DNA from: an uncultured Anaerolineae bacterium
GTDB lineage: Bacteria > Chloroflexota > Anaerolineae > Anaerolineales > Villigracilaceae
Assembly: GCA_903822545.1 (NCBI GenBank)
Contig: CAIJPN010000100.1
Span: 1-64,000 of the forward strand
Length of the DNA: 64,000 nt
Direction of reading: 5' to 3'
Positions 7,692 through 16,519 of this stretch are shown here, piece by piece. Made by a program: the position numbers and the translations under genes. The notes under the pieces were generated by a model, which saw only the letters and a program-made list of their open reading frames with translations, searched no databases and was not told the origin of the DNA. The first letter of the stretch is position 1, and each line of letters opens with the position of its first letter.

Positions 7692-9155
7692 ATGAAAAAA
7701 AATATCACCATCCTGCTGCTCATCGTGTTATTCTCCAGCACATTGAGCTTTTCCCTTTTAACGCGCGGTCACCTGTGGTGGGATGACTTCGCCGGATACC
7801 TCATGCAAGCCCGCAGCATCATAGCTGGGGATATGGCCGGCTTCATCCAACACAGCACCATCTCCGTAGAAAAATCCTCCGCGCCCCCAGGCCCAATTGC
7901 CTATCCCTGGGGATTCCCGCTCATCCTCGCGCCGCTTTACGCCCTTTTTGGGATCAACCTGATTGTTTTCAAGCTGGTAAACATTCTATTCTATGCTCTT
8001 TTTCTGCCCCTTTTCTATTACATCCTGCGGACTCGCCTGCCCGTATCCGCCTCGCTGACCATCAGCGCCATCCTGGCCTTCAGCCCTCCCATCCTCAACC
8101 GCTTCGACCTGATCCTGTCCGACATCCCCTTCCTGTTCTTCTCCAGCCTGGCAATTTTCCAAATCGACCGGCTCTTCAAAGACGACCAAACCCGTCGTGA
8201 GAAAATCCTGCTGGGGCTGGTCATTTTCGCGGCCTACTTCCTGCGCACCAACGGCATCCTGCTGCTCGTCACCCTGCTGGGATTGGATGCACTCAAAGGC
8301 TGGCCCCGCCCCCGGGCAATCTGGGTGCGCATCCGGCTCAATGCACCGGTTTACATCACCTTCATCCTTTGCGCACTGCTTGAAAAACTGATCTTTCCCG
8401 GCGGACAGGGTTCCTACTTCACCCATTTCAGCATGTTCACCATAGAACGACTGCTGGATAATCTTGCCTACTACCTGACACTGCCCGCCAGCTTCTTTGA
8501 TTTTTTTACCCCACTGGATGTGCTCAGCCCGGCAGAATATGGCATTGCCCTGCTGGCCGCAATTTTCAGCTTCGTGGGCATCGCCAAACGCTTCTGGCAG
8601 GAACTCCCCGTACTGCTCTACGCCGTACTGACCTTTTCCATATTCATCCTGTGGCCTGAGCGCCAGGGACTGCGCTTCATCTACCCGATCCTGCCCTTCC
8701 TGCTCTACTTTGCCTTCGCTGGCGGGCACATCCTGGCTGAACGCACCAATCTCATCATTGAAAAAATCCTGCTTGGCCTGTGGATCGGCCTGGCAGTGAT
8801 CTCCTTCGGCACCAGCCTGACTCTCGGCGGCCTGCTGACAGGCGTCCGCCCAAGCATCAATGGGCCATTCGACCCGGTCTCATCCGAGATGTTCAAATAT
8901 ATCCGCGAACAAACCCCACCAGATAGCCTGATCGTCTTCTTCAAACCGCGCGCCATGCACCTGATGACAAATCGCGACTCCATCATGCTGCGCGAGTGCA
9001 GCCGCCTGGGGGAAGGGGATTATGTGGTCATCCGCGATAACAACGGCGAAAACGACCAGGTTGACCCGAATAAAATCAAAAAATGCGGGCAAAACATCCC
9101 GCTGGTGCAGGTTTTCAAGAATAAACGGTTCACAATTTATCAGGTTGGGCCATAG
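7692..9155 (+). CDS. membrane glycosyltransferase, ArnT/PMT-like fold
   Basis: A 487-residue integral membrane protein with about ten hydrophobic helices and a soluble C-terminal part. After the first helix it has WWDDFAGYLMQARSI, which places an acidic pair in the first periplasmic loop as in GT-C enzymes that use lipid-phosphate sugar donors, and later AYPWGFPLILAP. Such enzymes move a sugar from a polyprenyl carrier onto protein or lipid outside the membrane. The substrate cannot be told. The start ATG follows the kinase stop immediately. The last 26 bases overlap the convergent gene at 9130. Confidence 0.75.
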   Translation: MKKNITILLLIVLFSSTLSFSLLTRGHLWWDDFAGYLMQARSIIAGDMAGFIQHSTISVEKSSAPPGPIAYPWGFPLILAPLYALFGINLIVFKLVNILFYALFLPLFYYILRTRLPVSASLTISAILAFSPPILNRFDLILSDIPFLFFSSLAIFQIDRLFKDDQTRREKILLGLVIFAAYFLRTNGILLLVTLLGLDALKGWPRPRAIWVRIRLNAPVYITFILCALLEKLIFPGGQGSYFTHFSMFTIERLLDNLAYYLTLPASFFDFFTPLDVLSPAEYGIALLAAIFSFVGIAKRFWQELPVLLYAVLTFSIFILWPERQGLRFIYPILPFLLYFAFAGGHILAERTNLIIEKILLGLWIGLAVISFGTSLTLGGLLTGVRPSINGPFDPVSSEMFKYIREQTPPDSLIVFFKPRAMHLMTNRDSIMLRECSRLGEGDYVVIRDNNGENDQVDPNKIKKCGQNIPLVQVFKNKRFTIYQVGP

Positions 9156-11478
9156 ATTGGCTTTGTGGCCGTTTTTGCATAAAGGCTGCGGCGCGCCCCT
9201 GTTCATCATCCATCACCAGCGAGATGCGCCATCCGGGGCGGAAATCTTCCACGTCAATCAGGCGCAGGCATTTGGCGAGGTGTCCCTCGGGGGTGAGAAA
9301 GTCTGACAGGTGGTTGGGGGTCTGGTTGAAAAACTTCTGATTAAAAACGGCATCGGCATCATCAAGATAAACTGCCAGTGGGTAGATGTGCGCTTCCATC
9401 AGATCCTGGAAAAAGTGTGTGCCAAAGGATGGCTCAGGAGCGGTACCCACTCCGGTTCCAGAGAGTTCGACCAATGCGCGGGTGTTGTAAATATCCCCGT
9501 AGCCGACGTGTACGCCCAGGTCGGGGGTGGATGTTCCCCAGCGCCCCGGCCCAACGCAGATGAAGACGCTGTCTTTGAGCAGTTTGTTCAATTCGCCAAT
9601 GGCGCGCTCCAGGCGGGTGCGCTCGGCCTGGGATGGGATGCTGAAGTAGCCCTCGGGGGTGACAAAGAGCACATAACGGATGCCTGATACAGATCCGCGC
9701 GGAACCATGCGCCGGGTGGCGAAGATGATGTTTTCGGGGGAGATTTCCTCGGGCAGGCGGGCTTCCGAATCTGCAATGGCGCTTTGCGGGCGACATTGCA
9801 ACAGGGTGATCTGCACTTTGGGCTGGAGGGAGAGCGGTTCGAGCACCTTAACGGTAAATTCCGTATCAACTGGCGAACGGTAGTATTCTTCGAGCAGCTT
9901 GAGGGCTTTTTTCATCATTTCTGCGAAGGGTGTGCGGCGCAGGAGTTCATCAAAGGTGATGACCATCTGGTTGACATCGGCAGTGCTGGTGCGGATGGAG
10001 GTCAGGTAATCGCCTTCGTCCACCTGGGCCATGTAGCGCAGCGGTGGGTAGCGTGGGTTGAGCAGTTCGCTGACCGGCAGGGTTTTGAAGGTGTTTTCTT
10101 CCAGGTCGATCAGGTCGACAAATTGCTGTGAGTAGCGGCGGATCATTTTGGTGGCGGCGGCGGGGTGCAGCAGCGGATGGCTGAGCGCCACCAAGCGCGG
10201 GTGATCGTTGCCGATGGTATCCACCGCGCGCGTGCCCAAACCCCAGACGATGCGCAAGAAGCCGTCATCGCGCTTGATCTGCGGTGACCAGCGATAGAGG
10301 TTGCGGCTGAAGGCCACCCCGGCCCCGTGCGGCAGGTAGTAGCGCCCAAAACGCTCGCCTTCCACAAACTGGATGAGAATGGCGATGCGCTCATCGTAGT
10401 CAACCAGGCCTTTGTGCAGGCGATAGAGCAGGGCGTTTGGGTTCAGCGCTGAAGCGTAGACGCGGATGATGGCATCGGCCAGTGCCTTGAGATTTTCTTC
10501 CATGCTGCCCTGGTTGGGGCAAAAAAAGCTATCATATTTCCCGGCAAAGGATGTGCCGAAGTTGTCTTCGAGCAGGCTGGATGAGCGCACAATGAGCGGT
10601 TGTCCGCCAGCTTCATCCAGGATGACTCGCAGCAGATCGAGAATATCTCGCGGGAATTTGCCGCGCAGGAATTCGGCCCGGATGGTTTCGTATTCACTGC
10701 GGATCTGCTGTTCGGGTTTGTATTTCTGGTCGGCCCAGTGGATCAGGCCGTTGACAGATAGGAAGGTGTAAAAAACGTCTGAGCCGAGGAAGTATGAAAC
10801 GGGGATGCGGATGGCGGCTTTGATCTCTGGGGGGGCGATTTCGCTCAGGATACGGTGAGCCAGCATCATCCCGGCAGATTTCCCACCGATTTTGCCATAG
10901 CCGATCTTGCGGCGGCGAATTTCCTTCAGGTCTGAGACCGTGAACCATTTCTTGGCAATATTGACGTAGGAAAGATGGTCGCTGATCATCGTGCGGATGA
11001 GCACGACTTTGATCTCTTGCAGGCGCGCATCCAAGTGTTTGCGCTTTTCGGCTGGCAGGCGTTCGATCATTTCAGCCTGCTCAAAGAGCATATCCTGCGG
11101 GGCCAATTCGGGGTTGAAAGTGATGAAGTTGGGCGGTTCGCCGCGTTCACCGATAGCCCCGCGCACAATATTTTCGAATTCGTCGTAGGGCAGGTTATAT
11201 GAGAAGTAAAAATCTGTCATCGAGTCACGGATACGCTCGAGGCGGGTTTCCCAAATATCGAAGGCTTCCTCGAAGAACGGGTTGTGCAATCCCTCGCGTT
11301 CCTGTGAGCGGATGGCTTTTTCGCGCACTTCAGATTCAAAGGCGTCTGGCGTGATGATGCCGCGCATGAAAAGCTCGGCGCGCATGCGCGCGCGAATCCG
11401 CGAGGCCAGGATGGGATATTGGGTGAGCGACAGGTAAATGCTCAGGACACGATCATAGGATGAATTGGGAAGTACCAT
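9130..11478 (-). CDS. PEP/pyruvate-binding (PEP synthase N-terminal-like) ATP-grasp protein
   Basis: A 782-residue protein. The centre (about 195-560) matches the ATP-grasp domain of PEP synthase and pyruvate phosphate dikinase: GYGKIGGKSAGMMLA, PLIVRSSSLLEDNFGTSFAGKYDSFF and YLPHGAGVAFSRN. The swivelling phosphohistidine domain and the PEP-binding TIM barrel are missing. Instead there is a helical N-terminal region and a C-terminal part with VCVGPGRWGTSTPDLG-like glycine-rich sequence. It therefore cannot carry out the full PEP synthase reaction alone. Proteins of this build are usually annotated only as PEP/pyruvate-binding domain proteins and their substrate is unknown. Confidence 0.8.
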   Translation of the reverse strand: MVLPNSSYDRVLSIYLSLTQYPILASRIRARMRAELFMRGIITPDAFESEVREKAIRSQEREGLHNPFFEEAFDIWETRLERIRDSMTDFYFSYNLPYDEFENIVRGAIGERGEPPNFITFNPELAPQDMLFEQAEMIERLPAEKRKHLDARLQEIKVVLIRTMISDHLSYVNIAKKWFTVSDLKEIRRRKIGYGKIGGKSAGMMLAHRILSEIAPPEIKAAIRIPVSYFLGSDVFYTFLSVNGLIHWADQKYKPEQQIRSEYETIRAEFLRGKFPRDILDLLRVILDEAGGQPLIVRSSSLLEDNFGTSFAGKYDSFFCPNQGSMEENLKALADAIIRVYASALNPNALLYRLHKGLVDYDERIAILIQFVEGERFGRYYLPHGAGVAFSRNLYRWSPQIKRDDGFLRIVWGLGTRAVDTIGNDHPRLVALSHPLLHPAAATKMIRRYSQQFVDLIDLEENTFKTLPVSELLNPRYPPLRYMAQVDEGDYLTSIRTSTADVNQMVITFDELLRRTPFAEMMKKALKLLEEYYRSPVDTEFTVKVLEPLSLQPKVQITLLQCRPQSAIADSEARLPEEISPENIIFATRRMVPRGSVSGIRYVLFVTPEGYFSIPSQAERTRLERAIGELNKLLKDSVFICVGPGRWGTSTPDLGVHVGYGDIYNTRALVELSGTGVGTAPEPSFGTHFFQDLMEAHIYPLAVYLDDADAVFNQKFFNQTPNHLSDFLTPEGHLAKCLRLIDVEDFRPGWRISLVMDDEQGRAAAFMQKRPQSQSMAQPDKL

Positions 11479-11591
11479 AAGTGTTTTTGGGAGCCCTTTT
11501 CAACATTATAAGCGGTTTTTTACCAGCCCCGAATCCGGCCAGGGTTGAGTGTGCGAGAACTTTCCCGCCCGGACAGTTGCCCGGTTTTGCC

Positions 11592-11634
11592 AAAACAACC
11601 GTGCCGGGGAATTTCTCCCCGGCACGGTTGTTTT
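11592..11634 (-). terminator. rho-independent terminator after hutU
   Basis: An 18-bp perfect stem (11592-11609 with 11617-11634, core CCGTGCCGGGG) ends in a TTTT run on both strands. It lies 14 bases after the hutU stop on the minus strand. The rest of the 11479-11647 spacer shows nothing else. Confidence 0.85.
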
Positions 11635-11647
11635 ACACAAAAACGGG

Positions 11648-13303
11648 TTACTTACCCAGCATCGGCATCTTGATTCCGTGCCGTTTGGCCGCCGCGATGG
11701 CGATCTCGTAGCCCGCGTCGGCATGTCTCACCACGCCCATGCCCGGGTCAGTCGTCAGCACCCGTTCCAGGCGCGCCGCCGCTTCGGGGGTGCCGTCGGC
11801 CACGATCACCTGACCGGCGTGCTGGCTGTAGCCAATCCCCACCCCGCCGCCGTGATGGAACGAGACCCAGGTGGCCCCGCCGACGATGTTGATCATCGCG
11901 TTCAGGATGGCCCAGTCCGAAATCGCGTCCGAGCCGTCTTTCATCGATTCAGTTTCACGGTTGGGGCTGGCAACCGAGCCACAGTCCAGGTGGTCGCGGC
12001 CAATCACAATCGGGGCTTTGACGATGCCCTTCGCCACCATCTCGTTGAACTTCAACCCGGCTAGCACGCGCTCGCCGTAGCCCAGCCAGCAAATGCGGGA
12101 GGGCAGCCCCTGGAAGGGAACCTTCTCCCGGGCCATTTTCAGCCAGCGGTGCAGGTGCGCATCTTCGGGGAACAGCTCCGCCACCGCTTCATCCGTCCGG
12201 TAAATATCTTCTTTATCACCCGACAGCGCCACCCACCTGAACGGCCCCTTGCCCTCGCAAAACAGCGGGCGGATGTAGGCGGGGACAAAGCCGGGGAACT
12301 CAAAAGCATCCGTCACGCCGTAGTTATAAGCCTGCTGGCGGATATTATTGCCATAATCGAACACTTCCGCGCCCTTGCGCTGGAAATCGAGCATGGCCTG
12401 GACGTGCTTCGCCATCGAAGCCATCGACATTTTCTTATACTGCGCCGGGTCGCTGGCACGCAGCTGGTTGGCGGCTTCCACCGTCAGCCCGGAGGGGACA
12501 TAATAGAGCGCCTCGTGCGCTGAGGTCTGGTCAGTGACCACGTCGGGGATAACGCCGCGCGTCACCAGTTCGGGGTAAATATCCGCAGCATTGGCCACCA
12601 AACCAATGGAGATGGGCCGCCCGGCCGCCTTGTTCTCCTCGACGAGCGTCATCGCCTCTTCGAGCGTATCCACCACCACATCGACATACCCGATCGCGCG
12701 CCGCCGTTCGGCCCGTTCTTTATCCACCTCGACGATCAGCCCCACGCCCTCGTTCATGGTGATGGCGAGCGGCTGCGCCCCGCCCATACCGCCCAGCCCG
12801 GCGGTCAGCACGAACTTGCCCTTGAGCGAATCCCAACCCTTGAGCCTGGCCAGCGCGCCGAAAGTTTCGTATGTGCCCTGAAGAATGCCCTGCGTGCCGA
12901 TGTAAATCCAGCTCCCGGCGGTCATCTGCCCGTACATAATCAGCCCCTTGGCAGCCAGCTCATCGAAGTGTTCCCAGGTGGCCCAATGCGGCACCAGGTT
13001 CGAGTTGGCGATCAGCACTTTGGGCGCATCTTTATGGGACTTAAACACGACAACGGGTTTACCAGACTGCACCAGCAGGGTTTCTTCGGCTTCCAGGTTT
13101 TTCAGGCTGTCGAGAATGGCATCGAAAGCCTCCCAACTGCGGGCCGCCTTTCCGCGCCCACCGTAAACGACCAGGTCATCGGGTTTCTCGGCCACTTCAG
13201 GGTCGAGGTTGTTCTGGATCATACGATAAGCGGCTTCGCTGAGCCAGTTCTTGCAGGTCAATTCAGTGCCACGAGGGGCGCGGACAACACGAGCTCCAGG
13301 CAT
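11648..13303 (-). CDS. hutU: urocanate hydratase
   Basis: A 551-residue enzyme converting urocanate to imidazolone propionate, the second step of histidine degradation, using tightly bound NAD. Family hallmarks are the N-terminal [69 protein letters not shown] and, near the C terminus, [17 protein letters not shown]. Length matches the family (about 555). No hutH, hutI or hutG is found beside it, so the rest of the pathway must lie elsewhere. Confidence 0.97.
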   Translation of the reverse strand: MPGARVVRAPRGTELTCKNWLSEAAYRMIQNNLDPEVAEKPDDLVVYGGRGKAARSWEAFDAILDSLKNLEAEETLLVQSGKPVVVFKSHKDAPKVLIANSNLVPHWATWEHFDELAAKGLIMYGQMTAGSWIYIGTQGILQGTYETFGALARLKGWDSLKGKFVLTAGLGGMGGAQPLAITMNEGVGLIVEVDKERAERRRAIGYVDVVVDTLEEAMTLVEENKAAGRPISIGLVANAADIYPELVTRGVIPDVVTDQTSAHEALYYVPSGLTVEAANQLRASDPAQYKKMSMASMAKHVQAMLDFQRKGAEVFDYGNNIRQQAYNYGVTDAFEFPGFVPAYIRPLFCEGKGPFRWVALSGDKEDIYRTDEAVAELFPEDAHLHRWLKMAREKVPFQGLPSRICWLGYGERVLAGLKFNEMVAKGIVKAPIVIGRDHLDCGSVASPNRETESMKDGSDAISDWAILNAMINIVGGATWVSFHHGGGVGIGYSQHAGQVIVADGTPEAAARLERVLTTDPGMGVVRHADAGYEIAIAAAKRHGIKMPMLGK

Positions 13304-13389
13304 AATTTTCTCCTCCGAAACAACTCTTCAAGGTTTTTTGAACGGTTTGAACAGCCGCCAATCCATCGCACCCAACACGATGGAACATT

Positions 13390-14244
13390 TTATCGATACC
13401 GGGCAATCACATAGGCCTTCCACCCCAGCCGGTCAGGGGACGGGATGCCCGGATAGCCATCCGACATCTCATACAACGCATACCCGGCGGCAGAAAGCGC
13501 ATCCCAGGCAGCTTTTTCCGATTCCGGGCCGTGCAATTCAAGCAGCATCAGCGGGTGATACTCCGCCAGGATGCGCCGCATACCAGGCAAGGCCAGGACT
13601 TCACCGCCCTCAATATCCATTTTGACAACATCCGGGGCCGGGTTACCGCGATGGAAGACAAATTCATCGAGAGAGAGACCTGCCACCGTTATCTCAGCTT
13701 TATACCGCTCCTGGCGCCTTCCAGCCGACCCGGCTGCCTTGCCCATCCCAACCGATTCGTGCACGTAAAAAGTCACATCCCCGGCCTTATCTGCCACCGC
13801 AGCCGATACCACGCTGACGTTTTGCAGCCCATTAAGCGCCACATTCTTCTCGATCCGCTCAACGTTAACCGGAAGCGCCTCAAAGGCGAAAACTTTCCCG
13901 GTTGGGCCGGTGTGATGCGCCAGCATCATGGTCACATAACCGATATTCGCGCCAACATCATAAATCACCTGTCCGGGGCGCAAGAATTCTTTCAGCGCTG
14001 CTTGCAATTCGGGTTCGTACGTTCCCAGCCAGCGGCTTTTCTCGGCCTTCATATTGATCAGCACCTGATAACCCGTCAACGTCCCGGCAGCGACTTCGAT
14101 TACCGACAATCCATCCTCCACAGCGGCATTCATCGAGCCGCGAATAAACCGCGCCAGCGGCGGGAAACGGTAAATGGCCTGTTTAACCGATAAGGGCAGG
14201 AAACGAGCAAAGAGAGAGAACGTAGAAAGCAGGAGTTTTTTCAT
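13390..14244 (-). CDS. FkbM-family methyltransferase
   Basis: A 284-residue SAM-dependent methyltransferase of the FkbM type. The SAM-binding motif VIYDVGANIGYVT is near residue 110, followed by VFAFEALPVNVERIEKN, and the family motif DVVKMDIEGGE is near 220. A hydrophobic N terminus (LLLSTFSLFARFLPLS) may attach it to the membrane. FkbM enzymes methylate sugars or small molecules in surface polysaccharides or natural products; the substrate here is unknown. It lies downstream of hutU on the same strand, 86 bases away, with no obvious functional link. Confidence 0.88.
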   Translation of the reverse strand: MKKLLLSTFSLFARFLPLSVKQAIYRFPPLARFIRGSMNAAVEDGLSVIEVAAGTLTGYQVLINMKAEKSRWLGTYEPELQAALKEFLRPGQVIYDVGANIGYVTMMLAHHTGPTGKVFAFEALPVNVERIEKNVALNGLQNVSVVSAAVADKAGDVTFYVHESVGMGKAAGSAGRRQERYKAEITVAGLSLDEFVFHRGNPAPDVVKMDIEGGEVLALPGMRRILAEYHPLMLLELHGPESEKAAWDALSAAGYALYEMSDGYPGIPSPDRLGWKAYVIARYR

Positions 14245-14291
14245 AAAAACTTTTGGCGTGTCATTTCACGCCGACACCGTTGATAAGATGA

Positions 14292-14717
14292 TCATTTCTC
14301 CACATGCGGCGCAGCATACGCCGGGGATTTATGCACATGCACCACTTTCCACTTCCCATCAAACTTGACCATTACCCGGCTCTCATTGTGCGCCGCTACA
14401 TTAACCCCTTGCGGGGTGGCCATGCTAACCAGCAGGGTATAGCTGGCGATGGCCGTATCACCATAATCCTGGATTTTCAGGTTGGCCAGGTCAAAGCGGG
14501 TTGGGGCGGGTTCACCTTCTGCGCCAAAAACAGTCCCGCGCCTGGCATTGGCTTCCATCATAAAATCATGGAAGGGCAGGCCATCCAACCGGTGCGGAGT
14601 GACCCACCATTCATAAAGTGTCAGGTCAGGATGGGTGGTTTCGTAATAGCCAAGCGTATCGTTCGCGTTGATGGATTTGAGATGTTGCAACAGAAATTCA
14701 TGGATTTCCTGAATCAT
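14292..14717 (-). CDS. SnoaL/NTF2-like protein
   Basis: A 141-residue protein with the pattern of the NTF2-like fold: an N-terminal helix (HEFLLQHLKSIN), a conserved YYETTHPDLTLYEWW segment, and a final strand motif ESRVMVKFDGKWKVVHVHKSP. The wording is closest to the DUF4440/CaMKII-association-domain group. The start at 14717 has AGGAG 8 bases upstream; the longer open frame before it is non-coding. Such domains serve as enzymes or small-ligand binding modules and the role cannot be read here. Confidence 0.75.
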   Translation of the reverse strand: MIQEIHEFLLQHLKSINANDTLGYYETTHPDLTLYEWWVTPHRLDGLPFHDFMMEANARRGTVFGAEGEPAPTRFDLANLKIQDYGDTAIASYTLLVSMATPQGVNVAAHNESRVMVKFDGKWKVVHVHKSPAYAAPHVEK

Positions 14718-14817
14718 AAACACTCCTGGGGAAATTGATAAATTGAATACCAGTTGTGGTGCTGGAAAGCACCCGTGCGGTAAAACAACAAGCGCACAGG
14801 CCAAGGATTGAAGTAAA

Positions 14818-14844
14818 AATGGGAGTGAGCAATTCACTCCCATT
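14818..14844 (-). terminator. rho-independent terminator of the carboxypeptidase gene
   Basis: An 11-bp stem (AATGGGAGTGA with TCACTCCCATT, loop GCAAT) is followed on the minus strand by TTTTA. It lies about 35 bases after the stop of the M32 carboxypeptidase. Confidence 0.7.
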
Positions 14845-14878
14845 CTACTCCTACAGTAACACGAGAGCCTGCCTGGCA

Positions 14879-16384
14879 TTACAGTTGGTAAAGTTCGCCG
14901 TATTTGGCGCGCAGGTAATTGATATAAGGTTCAATACGCAGCGGGCCGCCGGTGACACGCTCGATCAGTTCTGGGGCGGTGAATTTGTTGCCTGAGCGAT
15001 ACACATTTGTTCGCAGCCAGTTATGCAGCGTGCCAAATTCGCCTTTGGCGATCTCTGCTTTGATCTCTGGGTGGGCCTTTTCGGCATGAGAGAAGAACAG
15101 GGCGCTCAGGATGTTGCCGATGGTGTAACCCTGGAACGACCCGCCAATCCAGCCACCATACCAGTGAACATCCTGCAAACAGCCATCCACATCGCTGGGA
15201 GCCGTCAGTCCCAGGTCAGATTGGTAGCGCGCGTGCCAGGCTTCGGGCAGGTCTTTTACAGCCAGTGTACCTTCCAGCATTTGCAATTCCAGGTCGAAGC
15301 GAATCATGACATGCAGATTGTAGGTCACTTCATCAGCGTCAGTGCGAATGAGGGATTTTTGGACTTTATTGATGGCGCGGTAAAAACTATCCAGTTCAAC
15401 TTTACCAAGTTGTTCAGGGAAGGTGGCCTGGAGATCGGGGTAGAAGTGTTCCCAGAAGGGGCGGCTGCGCGAAACCAGGTTTTCCCAGGTACGAGACTGG
15501 CTTTCGTGGACGCCAGCACTGGTGCCAGCCGCGAGGAGTGAACCTTCAAATTTCATGTCAATGCCCTGCTCGTAGAGAGCGTGACCCGCCTCGTGGGTGG
15601 TGCTGAAAAGCGCCTCGCCCAGGTCATTTTCTTTAACACGGGTGGTGATGCGCACATCGCCCAAGGAAAAGGATGTCATAAAGGGGTGGTGGGTTTTGTC
15701 CTGGCGGCCTCGATTAAAGTCATAACCAAATTTTTTAATGATGTCCTGTCCAAATGCCAGCTGTTTGTCTTCGGGATAATGCTGTTTCAAACAGGAATCA
15801 TCGGCCACGGGCTGTTCGGTGATAGCTCTGACGATTGGCACAAGCTCTTCGCGCAATTCGGCAAACAAAACCCGAACGCTGGCGGCTTTCATGCCATAAT
15901 CGGCAAAATCAATCAGCGGGTCGGCGATATGTTCGTAGCCAGGAAAACAATCGGCAAGCTGGCGGCTAAAATCAAGGGTTTTTTCGAGCAGTGGCCGGAC
16001 GGAGGCAAAATCATTCGCCGGGCGGGCGCGAGTCCAGGCATCGTAGGCCATGGCCTGGTGCTCAGAGAATTCGCCAATCAACGCAGGCGGGATTTTGGTG
16101 GCGCGTTCATATTCACGCCGTGCCACGCGGATCAGCGCAGCATCATCATGGTCATCAGGCAGGCTCTCCTCGTAAGAGCGCAGATCGTCGAGCAATCTAC
16201 CAATGGCGGGATCGATAAATTTTTCCTGGGCAATGCGCCCCAGGGTTGCCATCTGGCGCCCACGCGCGGGCGCGCCGCCAGGCGGCATATAAGTTGCCTG
16301 GTCCCAACCTAAAACAGCCGCGGCACTGTTCAAATCATGAATTTCACTAAGGCGTACTTGTAATTCCTGAAATTTGTTATCCAT
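14879..16384 (-). CDS. M32-family metallocarboxypeptidase (Taq type)
   Basis: A 501-residue zinc carboxypeptidase that removes C-terminal residues from peptides. The zinc motif HEAGH is at residues 264-268 within TTHEAGHALYEQGI. Other M32 marks are AAAVLGWDQATYMPPGG near the N terminus, GVHESQSRTWENLVSRS about 30 residues after the zinc motif (third ligand Glu), and IRTDADEVTYNLHVMIRF. The start at 16384 has AGGAG 7 bases upstream. Length fits the family. It appears to be a single-gene unit with its own terminator. Confidence 0.95.
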   Translation of the reverse strand: MDNKFQELQVRLSEIHDLNSAAAVLGWDQATYMPPGGAPARGRQMATLGRIAQEKFIDPAIGRLLDDLRSYEESLPDDHDDAALIRVARREYERATKIPPALIGEFSEHQAMAYDAWTRARPANDFASVRPLLEKTLDFSRQLADCFPGYEHIADPLIDFADYGMKAASVRVLFAELREELVPIVRAITEQPVADDSCLKQHYPEDKQLAFGQDIIKKFGYDFNRGRQDKTHHPFMTSFSLGDVRITTRVKENDLGEALFSTTHEAGHALYEQGIDMKFEGSLLAAGTSAGVHESQSRTWENLVSRSRPFWEHFYPDLQATFPEQLGKVELDSFYRAINKVQKSLIRTDADEVTYNLHVMIRFDLELQMLEGTLAVKDLPEAWHARYQSDLGLTAPSDVDGCLQDVHWYGGWIGGSFQGYTIGNILSALFFSHAEKAHPEIKAEIAKGEFGTLHNWLRTNVYRSGNKFTAPELIERVTGGPLRIEPYINYLRAKYGELYQL

Positions 16385-16471
16385 AACTATCTCCTGTGGA
16401 TTGATTCTACTGCAAAACATCGCGGGCGAATCATTATCATGCCTTATCAACCTCGGACTAACGTCCGAATC

Positions 16472-16499
16472 AAAAAGACCGCCCATGGGCGATCTTTTT
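16472..16499 (-). terminator. rho-independent terminator after the RACo gene
   Basis: AAAAAGACCGCCCAT folds on ATGGGCGATCTTTTT with one mismatch, and T runs on both sides. It lies 20 bases after the stop of the activator gene. A second small hairpin, TCGGAC/GTCCGA, lies at 16453-16468. Confidence 0.7.
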
Positions 16500-16519
16500 G
16501 CACAACCCCAAGCAACATA

